In this document: one piece after another, positions 1 to 6,390 of the stretch
Position numbering within the stretch: position 1 is the stretch's first letter
Layout: every line of letters starts with the position of its first letter
Source of the DNA: an uncultured Panacagrimonas sp.
GTDB lineage: Bacteria; Pseudomonadota; Gammaproteobacteria; Nevskiales; Nevskiaceae
Direction: 5' to 3'
DNA: 8,175 nt
NCBI GenBank assembly: GCA_946481265.1
Contig: CAMLNE010000192.1
Coordinates: 1 to 8,175, forward strand
Made by a program: the position numbers and the translations under genes
Notes under the pieces: model-generated
The model's database searches: none
The model's input: the letters and a program-made list of their open reading frames with translations, nothing else
Told to the model about the DNA's origin: nothing

Positions 1-1
1 G

Positions 2-430
2 CAGACCGGCTGGATGCACAACCGCGTGCGCATGATCGTGGCCAGCTTCCTGGCCAAGAATCTGCTCATTCCCTGGATCGAGGGCGCACGCTGGTTCTGG
101 GACACCCTGGTCGACGCCGACCTCGCCAACAACACGCTCGGCTGGCAATGGACGGCCGGCTGCGGCGTGGATGCCGCGCCCTGGTATCGCATCTTCAACC
201 CGGTGCTGCAGTCGCGGCGGTTCGACGCCGAGGGGATCTACCTGCGTCGCTGGCTGCCCGAACTCGCGCGGCTTCCGGCCGACGCCATCCACGCCCCCTG
301 GCAGGCGCAAGGCGGCGTGCTGGCCGCGGCTGCCGTCACCCTGGGCAAGCAGTATCCCGGCCCGATCGTGGATCTGGCGGCGTCGCGTCTGCGCGCGCTG
401 GCCGCGTACGAGCGGCTGCAGCAGGCTTAG
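2..430 (+). CDS. phr: Deoxyribodipyrimidine photolyase, C-terminal part (5' end outside window)
   Basis: This is the last 142 residues of a cryptochrome/photolyase FAD-binding domain; the start lies upstream of the window. The family uses FAD and light to split cyclobutane pyrimidine dimers in DNA in the cytoplasm. The fragment opens with GWMHNRVRM, followed by LLIPW, NNTLGWQW, APWYRIFNP and WLPELARLP, all typical of class I CPD photolyases. Compared from memory with E. coli PhrB, the Trp of LIPW and the first Trp of GWQW lie 23 residues apart. This matches W359 and W382 of the electron-transfer triad, so photoreduction should be intact in the visible part. The TAG stop is followed by a convergent sirtuin gene 79 bp away. 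The N-terminal antenna domain cannot be judged. A cryptochrome-like relative is possible but less likely, given the close match to PhrB. Confidence 0.93.
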   Translation, partial: QTGWMHNRVRMIVASFLAKNLLIPWIEGARWFWDTLVDADLANNTLGWQWTAGCGVDAAPWYRIFNPVLQSRRFDAEGIYLRRWLPELARLPADAIHAPWQAQGGVLAAAAVTLGKQYPGPIVDLAASRLRALAAYERLQQA

Positions 431-437
431 GCTGTCC

Positions 438-482
438 CCCTGCAGGAGCGGCGCCGCGCGTGCGTGGTCTCGCGCCCGGGAA
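438..482. repeat. Possible degenerate REP-like palindromic element
   Basis: The short gap between the convergent phr and cobB genes contains CCCTGCAGGAGCGGCGCCGC followed by a GC-rich, partly self-complementary tail. GCGGCGCCGC at 448-457 is a perfect palindrome. The sequence resembles the GTAGGAGCGGC-type REP sequences common between convergent genes in pseudomonads and xanthomonads. Only one copy is visible in the window, so its repeat status is an inference from pattern. No T-tract follows, so it is not a standard intrinsic terminator. Confidence 0.25.
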
Positions 483-509
483 TGGAGCGCGGCCTGGCCT
501 GGGGCGCCC

Positions 510-1223
510 TTATGACGCGGGTATCGGAAACAACGCCGGGATCGCCTCGCTGGCGGAGGCACGAACCTGCATCGGATAGAGCGAGGAAGCCTCGTTGTCC
601 TCGGGATTGATCTCGACCATGCGCGCGTTCGCGCGCTGTGCCTGCTGCGCGAAACCGGCGGCCGGCCATACCGCCCCCGAGGTGCCGACCGAGACGAACA
701 GGTCGGCCTGTGCGACCAGCCGGCGCGCGTGGGCGAAGACCGCGGCGTCGACGTTGTCCTCGAACCAGGTGATGTCCGGGCGCAGCCAGGTGCTGCACTG
801 CGGGCAGCGTCGATGGCGAAACGGGGCCGCCGCGGCGTCCACGGCGAGGCCGTGCACCGCGCAGCGCATGCGCCACAGCGAGCCGTGCAGTTCGGCGGCG
901 ACCCGGACGCCGGCGCGCTGGAGCATGCCGTCGATGTTCTGCGTGATGACCTCGACGAGCGGGAACGCGGCCTGGAGTCGCGCCAGGTGCAGGTGCCCGG
1001 CGTGCGGTGCGCAATCGAGCACGCGGGCACGGCGCAGCTCGTGGAAGTCGAGGACCTTCGCCGGGTCGGCGTCGAAGGCCTGCTGGCAGGCGTACTCCTC
1101 GTAGTTGTACTGGTTCCAGATGCCGCCCCTGCCGCGATAGGTCGGAACGCCGGACTCGACGCTCATCCCCGCGCCGGTGAAGAACACGATGTGGCGGAAC
1201 GCGGTCAGGTCGATCGGGGTCAT
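510..1223 (-). CDS. cobB: NAD-dependent protein deacylase, sirtuin (Sir2/CobB family)
   Basis: A 237-residue Sir2 enzyme, which removes acyl groups from lysines using NAD+ and releases nicotinamide. It has GAGMSVESGVPTYR (residues 17-30, NAD binding), TQNIDG (94-99), the catalytic His in LHGS (His113), a zinc-binding segment (Cys121, Cys140, Cys143), and GTSGAVWPAAGF near the C-terminus. Its length matches short bacterial CobB. Two deviations are visible. The first zinc pair reads C-x2-H rather than C-x2-C. The class III Tyr-x2-Arg selectivity motif of E. coli CobB (Y92/R95) aligns with His61-x2-Arg64. The start is the ATG at 1223; there is no clear Shine-Dalgarno sequence, and a possible TATAAG -10 box lies about 27 nt upstream. 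It is transcribed away from kdsD and converges on phr. Physiological substrates cannot be read from sequence. Confidence 0.92.
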   Translation of the reverse strand: MTPIDLTAFRHIVFFTGAGMSVESGVPTYRGRGGIWNQYNYEEYACQQAFDADPAKVLDFHELRRARVLDCAPHAGHLHLARLQAAFPLVEVITQNIDGMLQRAGVRVAAELHGSLWRMRCAVHGLAVDAAAAPFRHRRCPQCSTWLRPDITWFEDNVDAAVFAHARRLVAQADLFVSVGTSGAVWPAAGFAQQAQRANARMVEINPEDNEASSLYPMQVRASASEAIPALFPIPAS

Positions 1224-1228
1224 GCGGC

Positions 1229-1257
1229 GATGGTAAGCGAGGGCACCCGCTTATACT
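1229..1257 (+). promoter_or_regulatory. Probable sigma-70 promoter of the kdsD-lptB operon
   Basis: The 62-bp divergent gap contains TTATACTG, with a good -10 hexamer TATACT at 1252-1257. The matching -35 position (GATGGT, 1229-1234, 17-bp spacer) is a poor match and lies partly over the cobB start region. Transcription would begin near 1264-1266, leaving a leader of about 20 nt with only a weak Shine-Dalgarno (CAGG) before kdsD. The same AT-rich core read on the other strand gives TATAAG (1255 down to 1250), suitably placed for cobB. Confidence 0.5.
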
Positions 1258-1285
1258 GCCGGCCGATCCACAGGCCCCGTTTTTC

Positions 1286-2260
1286 ATGGCGCATCAGCCC
1301 GACTTCCAGACGCTCGGACGCCGCACGCTCGAAATCGAGCGCGACGCCGTGGCCGCCCTGATCCAGCGGATCGACGACAGCTTCGAGCGCGCCTGCGCGG
1401 TGATGCTGGCCTGCAAGGGACGCGTGGTCGTCACCGGCATGGGCAAGTCGGGACACGTCGGCGGCAAGATCGCGGCCACGCTCGCGTCGACCGGCACGCC
1501 CGCCTTCTTCGTGCATCCGGGTGAGGCCAGCCACGGCGACCTGGGCATGGTCACGCGCCAGGACGTGGTCGTGGCGATCAGCAATTCCGGCGAGACTCCC
1601 GAGGTGCTGACCCTGCTGCCGCTGTTCAAGCGCATGGGCGCGCCGATCATCGCGATGACCGGCAAGCCGGCCTCGACGCTGGCCCGCGCGGCCGAGGTGC
1701 ATCTGGACGTGTCGGTCGCCAAGGAAGCCTGCCCGCTGAACCTGGCGCCGACCGCCAGCACCACCGCGACCCTGGCGATGGGCGATGCGTTTGCCGTGGC
1801 GCTGCTCGAGGCGCGCGGCTTCACGCAGGAAGACTTCGCCATGTCGCATCCTGGCGGCGCACTCGGCCGTCGCCTGCTGCTGAGGATCCGCGACGTGATG
1901 CGCACCGGCGAGGCGCTGCCACGCGTGGCGCCGGGCACGCCACTGACCGCGGCGCTGATGGAAATGTCGCACAAGGGGCTGGGCATGACCGCGGTGGTCG
2001 ACGCCGACGGAATCGTCGTCGGGCTGTATACCGACGGCGACCTGCGACGCACCCTCGACCAGGGCATCGACGTGCGCGTCGCCAAGGTCGACGAGGTGAT
2101 GACGCATGGCGGCAAGTCGGTGGACGCCGACCACCTCGCCGCCGAGGCCGTGCAACTGATGGAGAAGCACAAGGTCAGCGCGCTGCTGGTCAAGGACGCG
2201 GCAGGACACCTGGAAGGCGTGATCCACATGCACGACCTGCTGCGCGCGGGGGTGGTGTGA
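1286..2260 (+). CDS. kdsD: D-arabinose 5-phosphate isomerase (KpsF/GutQ family)
   Basis: This enzyme interconverts ribulose 5-phosphate and arabinose 5-phosphate, the first committed step to Kdo, the inner-core sugar of LPS. The 324 residues match the usual length (E. coli KdsD is 328). An N-terminal SIS domain (about residues 35-180) shows VVVTGMGKSGH with Lys54, HPGEASHGDLG and AISNSGETPE. SHPGGALGRRLL then leads into two CBS domains, about 205-262 (from DVMRTGEALP) and 268-324 (from DEVMTHGGKS). The start is the ATG at 1286, after a short leader. It is the first gene of an operon whose next member, kdsC, overlaps its stop codon. The linkage to kdsC and lptCAB supports the LPS role over the capsule (kpsF) or sugar-alcohol (gutQ) paralogues. 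Confidence 0.95.
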   Translation: MAHQPDFQTLGRRTLEIERDAVAALIQRIDDSFERACAVMLACKGRVVVTGMGKSGHVGGKIAATLASTGTPAFFVHPGEASHGDLGMVTRQDVVVAISNSGETPEVLTLLPLFKRMGAPIIAMTGKPASTLARAAEVHLDVSVAKEACPLNLAPTASTTATLAMGDAFAVALLEARGFTQEDFAMSHPGGALGRRLLLRIRDVMRTGEALPRVAPGTPLTAALMEMSHKGLGMTAVVDADGIVVGLYTDGDLRRTLDQGIDVRVAKVDEVMTHGGKSVDADHLAAEAVQLMEKHKVSALLVKDAAGHLEGVIHMHDLLRAGVV

Positions 2261-2787
2261 TGTCGCTGCCGGCGTCCGGTCACGATTCCACGGAGATTCA
2301 GGCGCGCGCGGCGAAGATCCGCTGCCTGTTCCTGGATATCGACGGCGTGATGACCGACTGCAAGCTCTACCTGACGGCCGACGGCGAGGAAATGAAGGCG
2401 GTCAACGTGCGCGACGGCTGGGGCATGAAGGCCCTGCTCAGGCATGGCGTGGAGGTGGCGGTGATCTCCGGCCGCCCGTCCCGCGCGATGCAGAAGCGCA
2501 TGGAGTGGCTGGGCATCCGGCACGTCGTGCTCGACACCGAGATCAAGCTGCCCGCCTACGAGCGCATCCGCGACACGCTGGGCCTGAGCGACGAGCAGTG
2601 CGCGATGATGGGCGACGACGTTCCGGATCTGCCCTTGCTGCAACGCGTGGGACTGGCCATGACGCCGGCCGACGCCCACGCCAGGGCCCGCGCCGCCGCG
2701 CATTTCATCAGTGGATGCCGCGGCGGCGATGGCGCGATCCGCGAGGCTGCCGACCTGATCCTCGCCGCGCAGGGGCAGGCAGGGTGA
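2260..2787 (+). CDS. kdsC: 3-deoxy-D-manno-octulosonate 8-phosphate phosphatase (HAD superfamily)
   Basis: KdsC removes the phosphate from Kdo 8-phosphate to give free Kdo for CMP activation. The protein has 175 residues when started at the ATG at 2260. HAD motif I is FLDIDGVMTD, with nucleophile Asp26 and Asp28. Motif II is the Ser of VISGR (Ser70), the conserved Lys is Lys96, and motif IV is MGDDVPD (Asp119, Asp120, Asp123). GCRGGDGAIREAADLIL near the C-terminus is typical of the tetrameric KdsC type. The ATG shares its A with the kdsD TGA stop (TGATG). An in-frame GTG at 2257 is an alternative start that adds one residue. A G-rich stretch (2247-2255) can serve as Shine-Dalgarno. Tight coupling to kdsD fits consecutive steps on the Kdo pathway. 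Confidence 0.94.
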   Translation: MSLPASGHDSTEIQARAAKIRCLFLDIDGVMTDCKLYLTADGEEMKAVNVRDGWGMKALLRHGVEVAVISGRPSRAMQKRMEWLGIRHVVLDTEIKLPAYERIRDTLGLSDEQCAMMGDDVPDLPLLQRVGLAMTPADAHARARAAAHFISGCRGGDGAIREAADLILAAQGQAG

Positions 2788-3335
2788 ACCGTTACCTGGC
2801 CCCGCTGATCGGGGTGCTGCTGCTGGCGCTTGCCTTCTTCGGACTGCGCAAGGAGGACCGCCCGGTGGAGGAGGCGGGCTCCGGCGTCACCCAGCCGCGC
2901 TATGTGCTGCGCGGTGCCGAATGGAGCAGCTTCGATGCGAAGGGCGTGCTGCAGTTCCAGGGCAGCGCGGCCAATATCGATTACTACGACGACGAGTCCG
3001 CGCGCATGCAGACCTTCGAACTGCAGGTCTTCGGCACCGACGGCCCGCCCTGGGTCGCCACCGCGCCGGAGGGCTACGCGCCGCCGGGCAGTCGCGAGCG
3101 GCTGCAGCTGCGCGGTGGCGTCGAGGGGCATGGACGCTGGCCGGATGGCGAGCCGCTGGAATTCCGCACCCCCGAGCTATGGGTGGACACGCAGGCCGAG
3201 ACGATCTCGACCGACGCCCGCGTGGACCTGGCAAGCCGGTCACGCAGCGGCAATGCGCGCGGCCTGCGCATCACCGGCGAAAAACAACAGATGTCTCTTC
3301 TGCACGAGGTGGAGATGCGTTATGTCCCGCGTTGA
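2784..3335 (+). CDS. lptC: LPS export system protein LptC
   Basis: LptC is the bitopic inner-membrane protein that receives LPS from LptBFG and passes it to LptA. The protein has 183 residues (E. coli LptC has 191). It begins with a single membrane segment, about residues 4-19 (YLAPLIGVLLLALAFF), followed by a periplasmic beta-jellyroll region containing YVLRGAEWSSFDAKG, TPELWVDTQAETISTD and a C-terminal [22 protein letters not shown] chose the GTG start at 2784. It overlaps the kdsC stop by 4 nt (GTGA), is preceded by AGGGG (2771-2775) at 8-nt spacing, and places the membrane segment at the N-terminus. The frame stays open further upstream, but that part only mirrors kdsC. LptC sequences diverge quickly, so the operon position strengthens the call. 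Confidence 0.92.
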   Translation: MNRYLAPLIGVLLLALAFFGLRKEDRPVEEAGSGVTQPRYVLRGAEWSSFDAKGVLQFQGSAANIDYYDDESARMQTFELQVFGTDGPPWVATAPEGYAPPGSRERLQLRGGVEGHGRWPDGEPLEFRTPELWVDTQAETISTDARVDLASRSRSGNARGLRITGEKQQMSLLHEVEMRYVPR

Positions 3336-3903
3336 GCGCAGCGTCGCGATCCTCGCGCTCGCCCTCTGCTTTTCCTGCGGCTCCGCGCTTGCGCAGCAGG
3401 GGGAGGGAAGCGAGGGCCTGCGGCCCACCGGCCCGGTGACGATCACCGCTGACCATGCCGAGTGGCAGAAGGGAGGGGCGATGGTCTACACCGGCAACGT
3501 GCGCCTGGAATCGGGCGACCTCAAGCTCAGCGGCGACCGCCTTCACCTCACGCAGGCCGAGGATGGCGAGTTCGAGGCGAAGGTCGACGGTCGGCCGGCG
3601 GCGCTCGACCATGCCGGCCTCGCTGCCGCGAGCGGCGGCGACGGAAAGCGCGTGCCGGTGTCGGCGCGCGCCCTCCAGCTCACCTATGACTCGCGTGAGG
3701 AGATCGTCGTGATCGACGGCGACGCGCTGCTCACGCGGGGCGGTGACGAGATCCGCGGCCAGAACATCCGCTACGACGTGGTGCAGCGCCGCGTCGAGGC
3801 CCAGGGCAAGCAGGGCGGGCAGGTGCAGATCGTGATCCAGCCGCCGCCGCGCAAGGACAAGTCCGGCAGCAACGGGGCCGGCACACCGGCGCCGCAGCCA
3901 TGA
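3322..3903 (+). CDS. lptA: Periplasmic LPS transport protein LptA
   Basis: LptA oligomerises into the periplasmic bridge that carries LPS from LptC to the outer-membrane LptDE complex. The protein has 193 residues. The N-terminus is a Sec signal peptide with a hydrophobic core ([17 protein letters not shown]) and probable cleavage after Ala24 (ALA|QQ). The OstA-like domain follows, with [35 protein letters not shown] and [20 protein letters not shown]. The last 25 or so residues are rich in Pro, Lys and Ser and look disordered. The start is the ATG at 3322, preceded by GGTGGAG (3308-3314). It lies inside the end of lptC, giving a 14-nt overlap. This Shine-Dalgarno is the strongest inside the operon, which could raise LptA output relative to LptC. 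Confidence 0.94.
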   Translation: MSRVERSVAILALALCFSCGSALAQQGEGSEGLRPTGPVTITADHAEWQKGGAMVYTGNVRLESGDLKLSGDRLHLTQAEDGEFEAKVDGRPAALDHAGLAAASGGDGKRVPVSARALQLTYDSREEIVVIDGDALLTRGGDEIRGQNIRYDVVQRRVEAQGKQGGQVQIVIQPPPRKDKSGSNGAGTPAPQP

Positions 3904-4658
3904 GCGACGCCCCGGTGGGCGCGGGTGGCGAGCCGTCCGTGCTGGCGGCCAGCGGCCTGGTCAAGCGCTACAAGAAACGCACCGTGGTGCGCGATGTCTC
4001 GGTGCGCCTGCGCGCGGGCGAGATCGTCGGCCTGCTCGGGCCCAACGGCGCGGGCAAGACCACGTCGTTCTACATGATCGTGGGCCTGGTCCCGGCCGAT
4101 GGCGGAAAGATCGAGCTGGACGGTCGCGACGTCACGCGCCTGCCCATGCATGCCCGCGCCCGGCTGGGCCTGGGCTACCTGCCGCAGGAAGCCTCGGTGT
4201 TCCGCAAGCTGACCGTGGCCGACAACGTGCGGGCGATCCTCGAGCTGCGGCCGGACCTGGACAAGGCGGCGCGCGAGGCGGAGCTCGAACGGCTGCTCGG
4301 CGAGCTGCATATCGGGCATATCCGGGACGGGGTGGGGGAGTCCCTGTCCGGCGGCGAGCGCCGGCGCGTGGAGATCGCGCGATCGTTGGCGGCCAATCCG
4401 CGCTTCATCCTGCTTGACGAGCCCTTCGCGGGCGTCGACCCGATCGCGGTCGGCGACATCCAGACCATCGTTCACCACCTGCGTGACCGCGGCATCGGGG
4501 TGCTGATCACCGATCACAACGTGCGCGAAACGCTGGCCTTGTGCGAGCGCGCCTACATCCTGGCCGAAGGCCGGGTGATCGCCGAGGGACAGCCGGCGGA
4601 GCTGCTCGAAAATCCCATCGTCCGCAAGGTGTACCTCGGCGAACAATTTCACCTTTGA
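3900..4658 (+). CDS. lptB: LPS export ABC transporter ATPase LptB
   Basis: LptB is the cytoplasmic ATPase that powers LPS extraction by LptBFG and export across the envelope. The protein has 252 residues, slightly longer than E. coli LptB (241) because of about 10 extra N-terminal residues. Visible motifs are Walker A GPNGAGKT (47-54), Q-loop [12 protein letters not shown] (Gln96), signature [15 protein letters not shown] (149-163), Walker [14 protein letters not shown] (Asp173, Glu174) and switch His206 in [10 protein letters not shown]. The VFRKLTV segment and the C-terminal [10 protein letters not shown] are hallmarks of LptB rather than other ABC ATPases. The ATG overlaps the lptA stop by 4 nt (ATGA) and has no good Shine-Dalgarno of its own, so it probably depends on coupling to lptA. 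The partner permeases lptF and lptG are not in this window. Confidence 0.97.
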   Translation: MSDAPVGAGGEPSVLAASGLVKRYKKRTVVRDVSVRLRAGEIVGLLGPNGAGKTTSFYMIVGLVPADGGKIELDGRDVTRLPMHARARLGLGYLPQEASVFRKLTVADNVRAILELRPDLDKAAREAELERLLGELHIGHIRDGVGESLSGGERRRVEIARSLAANPRFILLDEPFAGVDPIAVGDIQTIVHHLRDRGIGVLITDHNVRETLALCERAYILAEGRVIAEGQPAELLENPIVRKVYLGEQFHL

Positions 4659-4710
4659 CAGGGGCTTGCGGGGATCCGACGGCGCTTCCGCGGCACCGGC
4701 CCGAAGGGGC

Positions 4711-4728
4711 GCCGCGACCGGTCGCGGC
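4711..4728. repeat. Perfect 18-bp palindrome between lptB and rpoN
   Basis: GCCGCGACCGGTCGCGGC is fully self-complementary with no spacer. It lies 52 bp after the lptB stop and about 70 bp upstream of the rpoN promoter. It could be a protein-binding operator or the 3' end structure of the lptB transcript. No T-tract follows it, so a normal intrinsic terminator is not supported. No regulator can be assigned. Confidence 0.6.
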
Positions 4729-4750
4729 ATGAAGCGACGGGCATACGGAA

Positions 4751-4771
4751 GGTCCGGAAGGTTTCCGGACC
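4751..4771 (+). other. 9-bp stem-loop upstream of the rpoN promoter
   Basis: GGTCCGGAA (4751-4759) pairs perfectly with TTCCGGACC (4763-4771) around a 3-nt GGT loop. GGAAGGT also occurs twice with a 9-bp period (4747-4753 and 4756-4762), partly inside the stem. No T-run follows. It lies 28 bp upstream of the rpoN -35 box, so it could act as a DNA operator or as an RNA structure ending or stabilising the lptB transcript. Confidence 0.5.
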
Positions 4772-4799
4772 GGCGGCATGGAGGGCGACCCCAAATTTC

Positions 4800-4828
4800 T
4801 TGAAGCAAGAGTCGTACCGGCGTATAGA
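4800..4828 (+). promoter_or_regulatory. Sigma-70 promoter of rpoN
   Basis: A -35 box TTGAAG (4800-4805) and a -10 box TATAGA (4823-4828) are separated by exactly 17 bp; an overlapping TAGAAT (4825-4830) offers a second -10 register. Transcription would start around 4835-4837, giving rpoN an mRNA leader of about 35 nt. The promoter lies inside an in-frame upstream extension of rpoN that would start at TTG 4800, which is a further reason to reject that extension. Confidence 0.65.
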
Positions 4829-4836
4829 ATCGGGCC

Positions 4837-4875
4837 ATGCATCCAAGAAGCCCTTTCCCCCTCCGCTGCCCATGA
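4837..4875 (+). CDS. Possible 12-codon upstream ORF coupled to rpoN
   Basis: An ATG at 4837 opens a 12-residue reading frame (MHPRSPFPLRCP) whose TGA at 4873-4875 overlaps the rpoN ATG as ATGA. The predicted transcription start lies at or within two bases of this ATG, so it could be translated as a leaderless message. rpoN has no Shine-Dalgarno of its own, so a ribosome finishing here could re-initiate on rpoN. This is inferred from sequence layout only; such a short frame can arise by chance. Confidence 0.3.
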   Translation: MHPRSPFPLRCP

Positions 4876-6338
4876 AGCAATCCCTGGCCCTTCGTCAGGG
4901 CATGGGTCTGACCATGACCCCCGCGTTGCAGCAGGCCATCCGCCTGCTGCAGCTTTCCAGCCTGGATCTGCAGATGGAGATCCAGCAGGTGCTGGACTCC
5001 AACCTGATGCTCGAGGCCGACGCCGAGACCCAGGAGACGGCCGACACCGAAGCTGCCGAAGTCGCCGCCGCGGCCGACGAGGCGGCCGGTCTGCTGGACG
5101 AGGTCCGCGCCGACGAGACCATTCCCGAGGAAATGCCGGTCGATGCCGACTGGGGCGACGTCTTCGACGACCATGTGCCCAGTTCATCCTCGTCCTCGTC
5201 CTCGGGCGACGACGAGGGCCTGCAGGACTACCTGCAGGCCAACCTGCACGCCGCCACCAGCCTGCTCGAGCACCTGATGACCCAGGCCCGTGCGGCGCCC
5301 TTCGACGACGAGGAGGTGGTGGTCGCAGCGCACCTGATCGACGCGATCAACGACGACGGCTATCTCGAGGACTGGGATGGCATCTGCGAGCGTCTCGCGC
5401 AGGCGCACGGCATTTCGCAGGCCTGCCTGGATGCGGTGCTGGCGCGGGTCCAGGAATTCGATCCGCCGGGGGTGGGCGCGCGCGACCTGGCCGAGTGCCT
5501 GACGCTCCAGCTCCAGCAGAGGCCCCGCTCGCGGGCCGGGCGCTGGGCGGCGATGGAGATCATCGAGACCGGTCTGCTCAACGTGGCGCGCAGGGACGAG
5601 GCCGCGATCATGCGTGCGACCGGCCTGACCGCCGAGGACGTGCGCCTTGGGCTGGAACTGATTCGCAGCCTGCAGCCGCATCCCGGGCGTCCTTTCCAGG
5701 CGCACGAGTCCGACTACCTGATGCCGGACGTCATCGTCACCAAGAAGAACGGCCGCTGGCGGGTGGCGCTGAATCCCGAACACATGCCGAAGCTGCGCAT
5801 CAACGGGCGCTACCAGGGTTTCATCAAGCGTGCCGACCAGTCCAAGGATCAGCTGCAGCTCAAGCAGCATCTGCAGGAAGCGCGCTACTTCATCAACAGC
5901 CTGGAGTCGCGGAACGAAACCATCCTGCGCGTGTCGCAATGCATAGTTGAAGAACAACGCGCATTTCTGGAGTATGGGGAGGAAGCGATGCGCCCTCTCG
6001 TGCTCAGGGATGTCGCCCAGACATTGGGGATCCACGAATCAACCGTGTCCAGAGCCACCGCCAACAAGTACATGTTGACCCCGCGCGGTCTCTACGAGCT
6101 CAAGTATTTCTTTTCCAGCCACGTCTCCACGACGCAGGGTGGGGTGGCGTCCGCCACGGCCATCCAGGCCATGATCAAGCGCATGGTCAGCGCGGAGGAT
6201 CCGACGCGACCGCTGTCGGATTCGACGCTGGCGGAACTCTTGCTGAAGGAAGGCATCCAGGTCGCGCGCCGCACCGTCGCGAAATACCGGGAAGCGTTGC
6301 GCATCCCGCCCTCGCACGAACGCAAGGCGGTGGCCTGA
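4872..6338 (+). CDS. rpoN: RNA polymerase sigma-54 factor
   Basis: RpoN directs core RNA polymerase to -24/-12 promoters that need an AAA+ activator, serving nitrogen, motility and other accessory genes. The 488-residue protein has all three regions. Region I begins MKQSLALRQGMGLTMTPALQQAIRLLQLS, written here in parts: MKQSLALRQGMG then LTMTPALQQAIRLLQLS. Region II is an acidic linker, about residues 50-115, with a run of eight serines (104-111). Region III includes a helix-turn-helix (about 376-400, VLRDVAQTLGIHESTVSRAT) and the RpoN box ARRTVAKYRE (465-474), which reads the -24 element. The ATG at 4872 aligns with the normal family N-terminus; the upstream in-frame extension covers the promoter. 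There is no Shine-Dalgarno near the start. hpf follows 72 bp downstream, the classical arrangement. Confidence 0.97.
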   Translation: MKQSLALRQGMGLTMTPALQQAIRLLQLSSLDLQMEIQQVLDSNLMLEADAETQETADTEAAEVAAAADEAAGLLDEVRADETIPEEMPVDADWGDVFDDHVPSSSSSSSSGDDEGLQDYLQANLHAATSLLEHLMTQARAAPFDDEEVVVAAHLIDAINDDGYLEDWDGICERLAQAHGISQACLDAVLARVQEFDPPGVGARDLAECLTLQLQQRPRSRAGRWAAMEIIETGLLNVARRDEAAIMRATGLTAEDVRLGLELIRSLQPHPGRPFQAHESDYLMPDVIVTKKNGRWRVALNPEHMPKLRINGRYQGFIKRADQSKDQLQLKQHLQEARYFINSLESRNETILRVSQCIVEEQRAFLEYGEEAMRPLVLRDVAQTLGIHESTVSRATANKYMLTPRGLYELKYFFSSHVSTTQGGVASATAIQAMIKRMVSAEDPTRPLSDSTLAELLLKEGIQVARRTVAKYREALRIPPSHERKAVA

Positions 6339-6374
6339 CCCGGACCTGCCAAGTTCTCACCCGTTGTGGTTCCC

Positions 6375-6390
6375 GGAGCCGGAAGGCTCC
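6375..6390 (+). promoter_or_regulatory. GNRA-tetraloop hairpin just upstream of the hpf ribosome binding site
   Basis: GGAGCC (6375-6380) pairs with GGCTCC (6385-6390) around the loop GGAA, which fits the stable GNRA tetraloop class. The hairpin ends 5 nt before the hpf Shine-Dalgarno AGGAGG (6396-6401). Its CTCC arm could instead pair with GGAG of the Shine-Dalgarno, but that pairing is only 4 bp. The hairpin should therefore keep the ribosome site open. No T-tract follows, so it is not an rpoN terminator. Confidence 0.45.

Noticed and set aside
1294..2703. Long antisense frame of 469 codons over kdsD and kdsC
   Set aside because: It is a typical GC-rich shadow frame opposite two certain genes, with no family motifs.
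2505..2783. lptC frame extended upstream to an ATG at 2505
   Set aside because: That stretch lies inside kdsC in another frame and translates to Arg/His-rich shadow sequence; the GTG at 2784 places the membrane segment at the N-terminus.
2830..3321. lptA frame extended upstream to an ATG at 2830
   Set aside because: It lies inside lptC in another frame with Arg/Ser-rich composition; the ATG at 3322 has a good Shine-Dalgarno and opens a clear signal peptide.
4800..4871. Longer rpoN starting at TTG 4800 (24 extra residues)
   Set aside because: The extension covers the predicted -35/-10 promoter and has no family similarity; the ATG at 4872 gives the normal RpoN N-terminus.
3771..6035. Long antisense frames opposite lptB and rpoN
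   Set aside because: Shadows of strongly conserved genes on the + strand; no motifs and no start signals.
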